This document shows positions 27,096 to 35,545 of a DNA stretch of 64,000 nt, one piece after another. Position 1 is the stretch's first letter, and each line of letters opens with the position of its first letter. Source of the stretch: Bacteroidota bacterium (GTDB taxonomy: Bacteria > Bacteroidota > Bacteroidia > AKYH767-A > 2013-40CM-41-45). The notes under the pieces were generated by a model. That model had not been told where the DNA came from. It made no database searches and saw only the letters and a program-made list of their open reading frames with translations. A program made the translations under genes and the position numbers. Location: positions 2,604,001-2,668,000 of the forward strand of contig JADJON010000001.1 of assembly GCA_016713765.1 (NCBI GenBank). Direction: 5' to 3'.

Positions 27096-28151
27096 TCAAC
27101 GGATAAACTGACGGCTATGATAGACATGTTGATGCCTTTTCCTCCACCTGATTAGTTTTCCGTCGATATTACGAATAGAGCGACGAAGGTCGTTAAAATA
27201 ATACAAAAAGAGTATCCACGGGCTCAACGGGGGCTTTGGAGACCGGCCACTCACTCCGAAGGGATCCCAGGACGGATGGAGGCTTTTAACCTGATTACCC
27301 AACGACAACAAACGACCGACATAAGGCGCATAGAGGTGACGAACAACCGATCCATCGATTTCATACAGCTCGCCGGCAAGCATGACCAATCCTGCCTCGT
27401 AAAAACGCAGTCCGTGGTAATGGTAAAACACCAGTGGAACCGGGGACGAGCCTGTCGCATGGGTAACCATTAAAACACCGTCCTGGATGGAGACATCATA
27501 CTGCTGAACATTCCAGGGAGCGACACCTCCACCCGGATGCTGTAATACATGCACACCTTCGTAGCGCTCCTGCCAGGAGTCCAGATACTTTTGATCACCG
27601 AACTTTCCATCCTCCACACGGGCATAACACCACTTGATGCAATCATTTCTCCAATCACGCAAGACTTGCATGCCGCGCGTATCGTTCCGGAAGGCCATGA
27701 ACTGAACGCAATAACGACCGCTCACGGCGGATTGGTCGTATTCGGGAGTATACCGGTGCTCGGTGATCATGACGGATGCATGCTGCCATTCCGAAAACAA
27801 CGAAGCAGGATCGGAATAGAATTCCATGTCAGCATCCAGATAAGTACAATGATCCAATCCGAACCGCTCGATCGAATAAAGTATTGTCGAGGCCGTGCAG
27901 GTCCAGCAATATTCCGTTGCGGTACGTGAGCCTTTGATGGATAACAATTGCTCATCTTCAAACTCCCGAAGTGAAATGACCGTCAGATTCGGAAGTCCGC
28001 TGTTCTTCAGATACTCATAACAGTTGTCGTCGAACGCGAAAACGAATAAATGATAAGACCGGCAGACGCTACTCAACGATGCGTGGAGCGCCAGCCCACG
28101 TGACAGATAGGCGGTATTGAATAAGGTGCAGAAGTTCCAATGAGCCGACAT
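27096..28151 (-). CDS. GT8-like glycosyltransferase
   Basis: 351 residues. It opens with HWNFCTLFNTAYLSRGLALH and has a central metal-binding DxD in HCTYLDADMEFYSD, then WRNDCIKWCYARVEDGKFGDQKY-type segments with GDQ, and WNVQQYDVSIQDG followed by VFYHYHG. This GT-A layout, with 'nucleotide-diphospho-sugar' features and a late HYHG, is like family GT8 and relatives that appear in Bacteroidota and cyanobacterial polysaccharide loci. It lacks a signal peptide or membrane helix. The donor is unknown. It sits 6 bp upstream of fdtA. Confidence 0.72.
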   Translation of the reverse strand: MSAHWNFCTLFNTAYLSRGLALHASLSSVCRSYHLFVFAFDDNCYEYLKNSGLPNLTVISLREFEDEQLLSIKGSRTATEYCWTCTASTILYSIERFGLDHCTYLDADMEFYSDPASLFSEWQHASVMITEHRYTPEYDQSAVSGRYCVQFMAFRNDTRGMQVLRDWRNDCIKWCYARVEDGKFGDQKYLDSWQERYEGVHVLQHPGGGVAPWNVQQYDVSIQDGVLMVTHATGSSPVPLVFYHYHGLRFYEAGLVMLAGELYEIDGSVVRHLYAPYVGRLLSLGNQVKSLHPSWDPFGVSGRSPKPPLSPWILFLYYFNDLRRSIRNIDGKLIRWRKRHQHVYHSRQFIR

Positions 28152-28162
28152 CGCTTTGCAAA

Positions 28163-28999
28163 TTAACGCTTTCGTTCAAAGAAGAAGGACTTCCACTCCA
28201 CTTCCGCGCCATCCTCCTGGATACGCAGGGATGAAAAGGGCGACACTGAATCGCTCCGCAATTGATAATCCGATTTGAACGCATTTTTAAGATCAGTCTC
28301 CCGGAAAAGCCATGCGGGATAACTGGCCGGATAAACTGTTTCCGGCACATACTGAACGGTCAGACGCGTCGGCCGACCTCGTATACAGGCTGTCCGGTCG
28401 ATCAGGATGAAACGAAAACGGTAGACTTGTGCTTCCCGGATGAATTCCCAGGGGTCTGGCAGATAGGACAGAACGCTTCCGAGCAATAATACGCGGTTAA
28501 CCTCCCCTCCCGGAATCTCCGAAAGGGAATGTGTGAACGACAACTCACCCGGAGGCGTAATGGACTTACCGCGCTCCACAAAATGCGGTTGTTCCACCAC
28601 GACCCAGCGGAGTTCTTTTACGCCGTTCAGCAAAGGCCGATATTGATAGTATAAGCTGCCCAGTGAACCACCAAAATCAATCAGCTCGATAGTCCCTCCG
28701 GATTCAGCAACCATCGCCTGCAAAGCAGCCAGCACCGCCGGATCAAAGGCACGCTCAGGAAATGTGACTGCATCCCGTTCAAAAGCTGCCCTACCTTCCT
28801 GCACTGCACGAGTGGCTGCGGTGACCCGCTCCAGGATCATGGCGTTCTCGTAGCCTTGTGAATCAGCTTCGGCACTGGCCCATGAAGGATAGTCGCCCCT
28901 CCATTCGGATTTGGGCCAAAGACCTTGCTTCCACCGCCGGTGGCGATACCAGCGCATGACGAATGCCGGCAAGAGGTCTCGGATCCTGGAGCGTAACAT
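28163..28999 (-). CDS. Methyltransferase, TIGR04325 (LIC12133-like) family
   Basis: 278 residues from the ATG at 28999, chosen because it follows the upstream stop by 2 bp and gives the family-like start RSRIRDLLPAFVMRWYR. The early motif WPKSEWRGDYPSWASAEADS, the SAM-site-like IELIDFGGSLGSLYYQY, LRWVVVEQPHFVERG and VLLLGSVLSYLPDPWEF are characteristic of the TIGR04325 putative methyltransferases found in O-antigen and capsule loci. FILIDRTACIRGRPTRLTVQ is also conserved in that family. It probably methylates a sugar, which may cap or decorate the polymer. The acceptor is unproven. Confidence 0.8.
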   Translation of the reverse strand: MLRSRIRDLLPAFVMRWYRHRRWKQGLWPKSEWRGDYPSWASAEADSQGYENAMILERVTAATRAVQEGRAAFERDAVTFPERAFDPAVLAALQAMVAESGGTIELIDFGGSLGSLYYQYRPLLNGVKELRWVVVEQPHFVERGKSITPPGELSFTHSLSEIPGGEVNRVLLLGSVLSYLPDPWEFIREAQVYRFRFILIDRTACIRGRPTRLTVQYVPETVYPASYPAWLFRETDLKNAFKSDYQLRSDSVSPFSSLRIQEDGAEVEWKSFFFERKR

Positions 29000-29001
29000 G
29001 C

Positions 29002-29916
29002 TTAGATCATTCGTCGAAGTCTGCGAACAACACGTTTCCAAAAGGGATCCGGCTGATTTAACGCCCGGAAATAATCCTGCAGCCGTTCTACTACGAACGG
29101 GTCTTCCACAGATTCCTTCCGTTCAACCGCTATGGCAGACTCAGCCAGTGGCACCTGCCAGCGATCAGATCGACCACTGTGAGTACCGGAACCATCGATA
29201 CCGAGGTTCTGCACCAGCGATCGGCCAGGGTAAAGCGACAACTTTCCCAAGAGAAAAGCTGAAGCATACCACCGGATCGCCCAGGAATCGTTCTTCCCAT
29301 TTACCTGATCGGTCAGCATTTCCGTGTAGGGATAGGAACCATCAAAGTCGAAAGCGGCAGATAGCTGGCGTGACTGTAGTTCGGACAACAAGGCATTTCC
29401 ATCCGAACGAAACAGATCCCAGCCTCTTTTCCAGGTAGCCCAGCCCCAACAATCGGCGCCGCGGAGAAAAAACGTCTCCGGTAAAGTCGCCTTGATCGGA
29501 TAGATGTAACCGCTGATACTGATTACACGATGATCATCCGCATATACGTCCAGTGCCCTGTTCATGAATTGCAAAAAAAATGGAGAGCACTCCAGGTCGT
29601 CCTCCAGGACAATCACCCGTCCAAATCGGGCCACGGCATCACTTACCCCTTCCATCACCGATCCTGCCAAGCCCATGTTTCGCTCGGATTCGTGAATTTC
29701 CACCGACTTGCACCACGCACGTTCCCGCAGGAGTTGGCGAACGGAATCCATACGAGCCAATCGATCCGGCGAGGCTCCTGCCGGTGCACCATCCATCCGT
29801 AATATCAAATGCGAAGAAGCCGACTCCGGGTTTCTGGTGATACTCTCCAACACGCGTCGAAGGTGATCCGGACGATCAAAGCAGAAAATCAGGATGGGTG
29901 CCAGATCAGACATCAA
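29002..29916 (-). CDS. Glycosyltransferase, GNT-I/GT2-like
   Basis: 304 residues. APILIFCFDRPDHLRRVLESI opens the fold, and RNMGLAGSVMEGVSDAV with VIVLEDDLECSPFFLQFMN give the DxD metal site in the style of the GNT-I (GT13)-like transferases that bacteria carry in polysaccharide loci. FFLRGADCWGWATWKRGW is a conserved acceptor-side motif of this group. It has no signal peptide. It overlaps the upstream methyltransferase-like gene by 11 bp. Sugar specificity is unknown. Confidence 0.8.
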   Translation of the reverse strand: MMSDLAPILIFCFDRPDHLRRVLESITRNPESASSHLILRMDGAPAGASPDRLARMDSVRQLLRERAWCKSVEIHESERNMGLAGSVMEGVSDAVARFGRVIVLEDDLECSPFFLQFMNRALDVYADDHRVISISGYIYPIKATLPETFFLRGADCWGWATWKRGWDLFRSDGNALLSELQSRQLSAAFDFDGSYPYTEMLTDQVNGKNDSWAIRWYASAFLLGKLSLYPGRSLVQNLGIDGSGTHSGRSDRWQVPLAESAIAVERKESVEDPFVVERLQDYFRALNQPDPFWKRVVRRLRRMI

Positions 29917-30616
29917 CTTTCTGCCAAATAGCAGTTCGTGTAAAGTCCGGTGTGAACGGACATGGGCCTTGCCGGTCCAGCACGAGCCGGAAACTCATTT
30001 TCGAAATTTCGCGTGCGGCGGGGTGATAAGTAGCTCGTTCGAAATTATCCAGGATCAGATATCCGCCTCGCTTCAACTTCGAAACCGCATGCAACAGGCA
30101 GGATGGACGCGCCCTGCCGTCAACAAGGATCCAATCAAATCGCTCCGCTGGGAAAGCATCGATCGAAGAGGCGTAGTTTCTGAAATTCATTCCCCGATAA
30201 TTCGAATCGCTGCTATGATAATGTTCCGGTAACGATGGATCGGGATGTTTCACAAGGTCTCCGGCTTCTGGAGGATTTGCCAAGGCCGTCCATCGCTTTC
30301 CCAATGTCGGATCGATCGATGATTTCAACTTGTCAAACCAGACCGTATCATGCTCCGCGGTAACGACCGAAGCAACACGATCGAGAAAAAACAAGGTCGA
30401 TCCGCCTCCGCCGAACTCGAAAACGTGATGTTCCGGTTTGATCCTGGATTCCAACAACTCAATGGCTCGAAAGGAAAGCCACGGGAGCCGCGATTCCATG
30501 GAGGAGCCACCCTGTGAATTGATCCACTGCTTATAAAAACGAAGGTCATCCGCACCAGCACCCTGCTGGCGGTAGCGGCTGATCTGCCGTAGATAAAGTC
30601 GGAGTGAATAAAGCAC
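29906..30616 (-). CDS. SAM-dependent methyltransferase-like protein
   Basis: 236 residues. The glycine-rich SAM loop is HHVFEFGGGGSTLFFLDRV, followed by an acidic strand end VVTAEHDTVWF, and the later FDWILVDGRARPSCLLHAV and LKRGGYLILDNFERA. This order is that of class I methyltransferases. An N-terminal helical segment (LRLYLRQISRYRQQGAG) precedes the fold. Its place between the exporter ATPase gene and a transferase gene suggests that it modifies the polysaccharide, possibly the non-reducing end recognised by Wzt. It is the second methyltransferase of the locus. Confidence 0.75.
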   Translation of the reverse strand: MLYSLRLYLRQISRYRQQGAGADDLRFYKQWINSQGGSSMESRLPWLSFRAIELLESRIKPEHHVFEFGGGGSTLFFLDRVASVVTAEHDTVWFDKLKSSIDPTLGKRWTALANPPEAGDLVKHPDPSLPEHYHSSDSNYRGMNFRNYASSIDAFPAERFDWILVDGRARPSCLLHAVSKLKRGGYLILDNFERATYHPAAREISKMSFRLVLDRQGPCPFTPDFTRTAIWQKVDV

Positions 30617-30618
30617 GA

Positions 30619-31881
30619 TCAGTGTAGTTTGAAACGGTGTCCTACATAGAAATTTCCCTGCCCGTCCGGCAATAATTTCCCGGACCCGAAAAAATCACCC
30701 GGCTCAACCGGAATCGTGCCGGCATTTCCGATCCAGTCGGCCACTTCGTTGTTCACTGTCGCGTACAAGGTTATGGCATATTGGCCATGCCGAAAGGGCA
30801 CTTTGTCCATCAGGATGTCGATGACCGGTTCGTTGACGGAACTTTCAGAAAAGTAGTTTCCCGTCAGTTCATTGTTGAGGTTCGTGATCCGTTGTCCGAT
30901 CTCGTCGTCGATACCGACCGCGATGTGGAGGTTGCGGATCACCGAAACAGCTGGCGACTTCTTCAAACGCAGCCGGATCGATCCCGCCTTACCGGATTGC
31001 AAGGCACTGGCAGGCTGGCCGTGTTCATCACAGAGTTCGATCGAATCGAATCTGACAGCGCCGCTTCCGGTCCGGTCCTTTCGATCGGCCAGTTGGATGG
31101 AATGCAGATCAGCGGTCGAGCGGAGATATGTCGCGATCACCCGATCCTTCTCTCCCATCTCTACCAATTGTCCGTTTCGCAAATAGATCGCCGTATCACA
31201 GAGGTTCTGGATCGCGGCCATGTTGTGGCTCACAAACAGGATGGTCCTCCCCGACTGCGCTACATCCCGCATTTTCCCAAGACACTTTTTTTGAAACTCC
31301 GCATCTCCTACCGCTAACACTTCATCGACCAGGAGGATCTCCGGCTCGAGATGCGCAGCAACAGCAAATGCCAGCCGGACATACATACCCGAAGAATAAC
31401 GTTTCACAGGCGTATCCAGAAAGCGTTCCACTTCCGAGAAGGCGACGATCTCGTCGAACTTCCGGGAGATCTCCGCTTTCGTCATGCCCAGTATGGAACC
31501 GTTCAGGAAGATGTTCTCACGGCCTGTCAGTTCAGGATGAAAGCCGGTCCCTACTTCCAGCAAACTCGCCACACGGCCTTTGATGAACAAGCGGCCTTCG
31601 GATGGTTCGGTGATGCGGCTGATGATCTTTAACAAGGTCGACTTTCCTGCTCCGTTGCGACCGATGATGCCGACCCGTTGCCCTTGCAGAATATCGAAAC
31701 TCACATCGTTCAGCGCATGAAAATCTTCCGTGATGATTTGCTCGTTCCGCCCCAGTAGCGCCTTACCGGCCTGTCGGGCTTTACGAGCTAATACATCCCG
31801 CAATGCGGTATAGGGTTCCCGAACCTGGTGGCGCAGGACATACCGTTTGGTAAGGTGCTCAGCTCGAATGGCGACAGACAT
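30619..31881 (-). CDS. wzt: Polysaccharide ABC exporter ATPase with C-terminal cargo-binding domain
   Basis: 420 residues. The nucleotide-binding domain holds the Walker A GRNGAGKST (about 74-82), the ABC signature in KRYSSGMYVRLAFAVAAH, Walker B ILLVDEVLAVGD and the switch His in LFVSHNMAAI. After residue ~265 a separate ~150-residue beta-rich domain follows (RFDSIELCDEHGQPAS...IPVEPGDFFGSGKLL), matching the Wzt C-terminal domain that in O9a/O8 systems binds the modified chain end. That couples export to a finished terminus. The two methyltransferases of the locus would fit such capping. It lies 3 bp downstream of wzm. Confidence 0.9.
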   Translation of the reverse strand: MSVAIRAEHLTKRYVLRHQVREPYTALRDVLARKARQAGKALLGRNEQIITEDFHALNDVSFDILQGQRVGIIGRNGAGKSTLLKIISRITEPSEGRLFIKGRVASLLEVGTGFHPELTGRENIFLNGSILGMTKAEISRKFDEIVAFSEVERFLDTPVKRYSSGMYVRLAFAVAAHLEPEILLVDEVLAVGDAEFQKKCLGKMRDVAQSGRTILFVSHNMAAIQNLCDTAIYLRNGQLVEMGEKDRVIATYLRSTADLHSIQLADRKDRTGSGAVRFDSIELCDEHGQPASALQSGKAGSIRLRLKKSPAVSVIRNLHIAVGIDDEIGQRITNLNNELTGNYFSESSVNEPVIDILMDKVPFRHGQYAITLYATVNNEVADWIGNAGTIPVEPGDFFGSGKLLPDGQGNFYVGHRFKLH

Positions 31882-31884
31882 GGT

Positions 31885-32715
31885 TTAGACTACGTCGGCG
31901 AAGGATCGCTCCATCCGGCGGAAATAAAACAAGCCGAAAACGAAGAGCAGGATGGTAAGGGCTATGGAGATTGCAAAACTGGTGGGTTCCAGCCGGAAAC
32001 TCCCTCCCAGCAGACACCAGCGAAATCCGTCGATTACTCCCACCATCGGATTCAAGGCGTACAGCCAGCGCCAATCGGCGGGAATGACGTTGCTGCTAAA
32101 ACCGACCGGCGACACATACAAGCCGAACTGAACAATGAACGGTACGATGTATCGGAAGTCACGGTACTTGACATTCAAGGCGGCGATAAAAAATCCTGCG
32201 CCCATGGTAACCAGGATGGCCATGAGTAGAAAAGCTGGCAACCAGACGACCTGCCAGCCCGGCACAAACCGGTACCACACCATGAGTCCCAGCAAGATCA
32301 GCAGGGAAATGAAAAAGTCCACGAGCGCCACCACCACTGCACTGGCCGGAATGATCAGGCGGGGGAAATAGACTTTCGTCAACATGGGAGCATTGGCAAT
32401 CAACGACTGACTCGATTCCGTAAAAGCGTTGGCGAAGAATTGCCAGGGTAACATGGCCGCGCACACCAACAAGATGTACGGAACGCCTTCATTCGGTAGT
32501 TGCGCCAGCCTTCCGAATACGATCGTGAAGACGATCATGGTCAACAAGGGCCGGATCACGCTCCAGGCGATACCGATGACTGTTTGCTTGTAACGGACCA
32601 GGATATCACGCCAGGAAAGGAAATAGAAAAGGCCCCGATACTGCCACAGGTCGCGCCAGTAGTTTCCAGCACTGCGCCTCGGTTCGAGGATCAGGTCGAA
32701 TGGTTCCTGGTTCAT
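31885..32715 (-). CDS. wzm: Polysaccharide ABC exporter permease
   Basis: 276 residues of the ABC-2 type, TagG/Wzm group. The cytoplasmic N-terminus ends in FLSWRDILVRYKQTVIGIAWSV, a family motif, and about six hydrophobic helices follow (for example IRPLLTMIVFTIVFGRLA). The segment LNVKYRDFRYIVPFIVQFGLYVSPVGF is diagnostic. It forms the inner-membrane pore with Wzt. It is the most upstream gene of the minus-strand locus, so the main promoter is expected just above 32715, past the hairpin that ends rny. Confidence 0.9.
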   Translation of the reverse strand: MNQEPFDLILEPRRSAGNYWRDLWQYRGLFYFLSWRDILVRYKQTVIGIAWSVIRPLLTMIVFTIVFGRLAQLPNEGVPYILLVCAAMLPWQFFANAFTESSQSLIANAPMLTKVYFPRLIIPASAVVVALVDFFISLLILLGLMVWYRFVPGWQVVWLPAFLLMAILVTMGAGFFIAALNVKYRDFRYIVPFIVQFGLYVSPVGFSSNVIPADWRWLYALNPMVGVIDGFRWCLLGGSFRLEPTSFAISIALTILLFVFGLFYFRRMERSFADVV

Positions 32716-32730
32716 GGGGAGAGCGGCGGC

Positions 32731-32780
32731 GTAAAATGAAACTGGTAACCTCCGCGCCCGAAGGGTCGAGGGTTACCAGT
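32731..32780 (-). terminator. Hairpin terminator after rny
   Basis: ACTGGTAACC at 32741-32750 pairs perfectly with GGTTACCAGT at 32771-32780 around a GC-rich loop. On the minus strand the stem is followed by TTTCATTTTA. It sits just downstream of the rny stop and insulates rny from the polysaccharide locus. Confidence 0.7.
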
Positions 32781-32793
32781 CAAAGTTATCGTA

Positions 32794-34362
32794 TTACTTG
32801 GCGTAATTAACCGAACGGGTCTCCCGGATGACGGTTACTTTGACCTGGCCGGGATAGGTCATTTCGTTCTGGATGCGATTAGCGATATCGAACGACAAAA
32901 CCTCCGATTGCTTATCGCTGAGCTTCTCGCTTTGGACAATAACGCGGAGTTCGCGACCGGCCTGGATGGCGAAGGTCTTCTCTACTCCGGGGTACGACAA
33001 GGCAAGCGCCTCCATCTCTTTCAGGCGTTTGATGTAGGATTCCACCACCTCGCGTCGCGCACCCGGACGGGAACCGGAAATGGCGTCACACACCTGGACG
33101 ATCGGCGAGATCAGGCTGTTCATTTCGATTTCATCGTGGTGAGCACCGATGGCGTTGCAAACCTCCGGGTTCTCCTTGTATTTCTCGGCGAGTTTCATGC
33201 CGAGGATCGCGTGTGGCAATTCCGGTTCGTCGTCCGGAACTTTGCCGATATCGTGCAAGAGGCCGGCACGCTTGGCCAGCTTGGCGTTCAATCCGAGTTC
33301 CGCCGCCATGGTTGCGCACAAGTTGGCGACTTCGCGGCTGTGCTGGAGCAGGTTCTGACCATAGGAAGAACGGTACTTCATGCGGCCCACCATCCGGATC
33401 AGTTCCGGGGCAAGTCCGTGAATACCGAGATCGATGGTGGTTCGCTTACCAACTTCCACGATCTCTTCTTCCAGTTGACGTTTTACCTTGGCGACGACTT
33501 CCTCGATACGCGCGGGGTGAATCCGGCCATCGGAAACCAGTTGGTGAAGCGCTAGGCGGGCGATCTCCCGGCGTACGGGGTCGAAACAAGAGAGAATGAT
33601 CGTCTCCGGCGTATCGTCGACGATGATCTCCACACCGGTAGCTGCCTCCAGGGCCCGGATGTTCCGGCCTTCCCGGCCGATGACACGGCCTTTCACTTCG
33701 TCGTTCTCAATCGGAAATACCGTAACGGCATTCTCCACGGCGTGTTCGGTTGCAACGCGCTGAATGGTTTGAATGACGATCCGCTTTGCTTCTTTATTCG
33801 CGGTAAGTTTGGCCTCTTCCATGATGTCCTTGATGGACGACATGGCTTCCGTCTTGGCCTCCGCCTTCAGGGCTTCGACAAGTTGGCTTTTGGCCTGATC
33901 AACACTCAGTCCACTGATCTTTTCCAGTTGTTCGACCTGGCGCTGGTGCAACTTGGCCAGTTCTTCTTTTTTACCCTCAAGGATCTGCAACTGGTTCTTC
34001 AGATTGGCCTGGAGCGTATCGTACTCCTGTTGCTTCTTCTGGGTCTGCTCGACCTTTTGGGCCAACTGCGACTCCTTTTGTTTGATGCGATTCTCAGCCG
34101 CAGCGATGTTTTTATCCTTTTCGCCGATGGATTTTTCGTGTTCGGCTTTAAGTTGAATGAATCGTTCCTTGGCCTCGAGAATCTTGTTCTTCTTGATGAC
34201 TTCCGCTTCCAGTTCGGCTTCCTTGATGATCGACTGGGCCTTTGATTCGGCGGCGGTCTCCTTCGACTTCATGGTCCTGGCCATGACATATCGTGAAACC
34301 AGAAACCCGATGATCATGGCTACCAGTCCTTCGGCAATCAGAATGATGATTTGGCTATCCAT
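32794..34362 (-). CDS. rny: Ribonuclease Y
   Basis: 522 residues. It is a membrane-anchored endoribonuclease that starts mRNA decay. Domains in order: an N-terminal helix ([19 protein letters not shown]), a long coiled coil of Glu/Lys/Gln (about 30-200), a KH RNA-binding domain with [19 protein letters not shown], and an HD domain with [17 protein letters not shown] followed by GAHHDEIE. Length and order equal those of the family. The last gene of this group, it follows zapA and the probable 6S RNA, and its transcript ends at the hairpin 32741-32780. Confidence 0.95.
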   Translation of the reverse strand: MDSQIIILIAEGLVAMIIGFLVSRYVMARTMKSKETAAESKAQSIIKEAELEAEVIKKNKILEAKERFIQLKAEHEKSIGEKDKNIAAAENRIKQKESQLAQKVEQTQKKQQEYDTLQANLKNQLQILEGKKEELAKLHQRQVEQLEKISGLSVDQAKSQLVEALKAEAKTEAMSSIKDIMEEAKLTANKEAKRIVIQTIQRVATEHAVENAVTVFPIENDEVKGRVIGREGRNIRALEAATGVEIIVDDTPETIILSCFDPVRREIARLALHQLVSDGRIHPARIEEVVAKVKRQLEEEIVEVGKRTTIDLGIHGLAPELIRMVGRMKYRSSYGQNLLQHSREVANLCATMAAELGLNAKLAKRAGLLHDIGKVPDDEPELPHAILGMKLAEKYKENPEVCNAIGAHHDEIEMNSLISPIVQVCDAISGSRPGARREVVESYIKRLKEMEALALSYPGVEKTFAIQAGRELRVIVQSEKLSDKQSEVLSFDIANRIQNEMTYPGQVKVTVIRETRSVNYAK

Positions 34363-34427
34363 ATAGGTGCTTACTTATGTTGAGGCGGCTTATGCCGCTG
34401 GTTGACAATTCCACCGGTTACCCGATG

Positions 34428-34600
34428 GTCAATAAAAAACCCGCATCTGTCCCGGAACTCATAGAAAACCCCGCGATACAGGGTTGGAACCTCCTGGTTT
34501 CTCTGGTTTCTGCTGTCCCGGAGGATTCCCGCGAAGCGGGAGTGCAGCCTGCCATACTAACCACTGAGTTGGGCTCCAATGGTATTGAAGTGTTGAGTTT
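34428..34600 (-). ncRNA. ssrS: Probable 6S RNA between zapA and rny
   Basis: The 358-bp gap 34363-34720 holds no credible gene. On the minus strand 34600-34428 can fold as a rod of ~165 nt. The ends pair (CAATA at 34587 with TATTG ending at 34430, then GCCC with GGGAC and AACTCA with TGAGTT). An apical stem is closed by GCTG/CAGC with the tip CCCGCTTCGCGGG, and a side hairpin AACCCTGTATCGCGGGGTT lies on the 3' side of a central bubble. This is the 6S RNA layout. The position next to zapA matches the classic ssrS neighbourhood. The 3' part has a TTTTTT run. By eye only; a covariance search is needed. In 34601-34720 I see only a small hairpin (GGGATAATATCCC). Confidence 0.55.
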
Positions 34601-34720
34601 TTATAAGTGAATCGGAACTGATGCGGGATATTATCCCGACTCGGTGCAAGGGACGATCCGGCGAATCACTTCGACAGGACGACCGGTTCACACCGATTCG
34701 ACTTCAAAGAACGATACCCT

Positions 34721-35047
34721 TTATTGGGATGGCGCTTCTTTGGACAGATATTCGTCCACCAAAAGCGTCAAATACTCAATCCGGTCGCCAACTTCGTCTT
34801 TTCCTGACGAGGCCGAGGCTGTATGATGACCCATTGATTCATTCGCAAACTGCAATGCGCACATGGCCAGCAGGTCCTGCTTATCCTTCACGGCGTAGAG
34901 TTCTTCGAACTCTTTCATCCGCTTATTGATCAGCTCGGCAGCCTGGGTCACGCGCTCGTGCTCCTCCCGGGTGATCCGGAGTGGATAGGTGCGATTACCA
35001 ATGGAAACTTTGACCGACAGTAATTCTCCCATGGAGGGTTGATTCAC
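34721..35047 (-). CDS. zapA: Cell division protein ZapA
   Basis: 108 residues. The N-terminal ZapA domain is seen in LSVKVSIGNRTYPLRITREEHERVTQAAELIN, followed by the helical KQDLLAMCALQFANE. ZapA binds FtsZ and bundles protofilaments at the division site. The C-terminal ~30 residues form the coiled-coil dimerisation helix (VGDRIEYLTLLVDEYLSK). The start overlaps the stop of the coiled-coil gene upstream by 4 bp, so the two are translationally coupled. Confidence 0.9.
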   Translation of the reverse strand: MNQPSMGELLSVKVSIGNRTYPLRITREEHERVTQAAELINKRMKEFEELYAVKDKQDLLAMCALQFANESMGHHTASASSGKDEVGDRIEYLTLLVDEYLSKEAPSQ

Positions 35048-35352
35048 TTATGCTGTTGGACATCGATCAGGGTAAGATTGCGGTCAATCTCGCCGATGAT
35101 GTCACCGATCTTGCGTTTAATACCCGCCACCCGCTGACGTGCCGCTTGTTGCTCAACGTCCTGCAGGTTCCGGTACCCTTCTTCCACACGCCTGCTTTTT
35201 GCCCGCTCTTCGTCCAACTCCAACTGCAACCGTCGATTCTCGGACAGCAGTTCCTGACATTGTGCACGAAGGGTATCGTGCAAATGTATGAATTTATGGA
35301 TGCGGTTCTCGAGCTCGCCGACCTGGTGCTGAACGTCGTTCGGTTGGGTCAT
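35044..35352 (-). CDS. ZapB-like coiled-coil protein upstream of zapA
   Basis: 102 residues from the ATG at 35352. A longer frame to 35409 only adds an unlike prefix. The body is nearly one continuous heptad helix (VGELENRIHKFIHLHDTL, then SENRRLQLELDEERAKSRR), with a short basic tail region IKRKIGDIIGEIDRNLTLI. There is no catalytic motif. It overlaps zapA by 4 bp. A ZapB-like or other division-scaffold role is inferred from the coiled coil and the coupling. Sequence similarity to E. coli ZapB cannot be claimed by eye. Confidence 0.7.
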   Translation of the reverse strand: MTQPNDVQHQVGELENRIHKFIHLHDTLRAQCQELLSENRRLQLELDEERAKSRRVEEGYRNLQDVEQQAARQRVAGIKRKIGDIIGEIDRNLTLIDVQQHK

Positions 35353-35545
35353 GACAAACGTTTCTTGGAAGATAAGCCCCGAAAGTACGGATTCCTCCTG
35401 AATTATCACATAAATTATGAACAGCGATTGTTCAGAAAATCAGCCAGATGAGGATGCTCAGGCAAAGTAAAGAAATGGGGCAGCAAGGCGTGATTTCATC
35501 TCATTTCCATCCCATCGAACGTCAGGAATTCCCGTTCTTTGTTTC

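Noticed and set aside
34377..34610. Small + strand protein of 77 residues
   Set aside because: It lies over the 6S-like region, has no recognisable features, and opposes the strand of all neighbours.
35418..35434. LexA- or other regulator site TGAACA-GCGAT-TGTTCA
   Set aside because: A 6-5-6 dyad in a 193-bp gap is short, and neither flanking gene suggests SOS or other control. It is mentioned only in the M23 entry.
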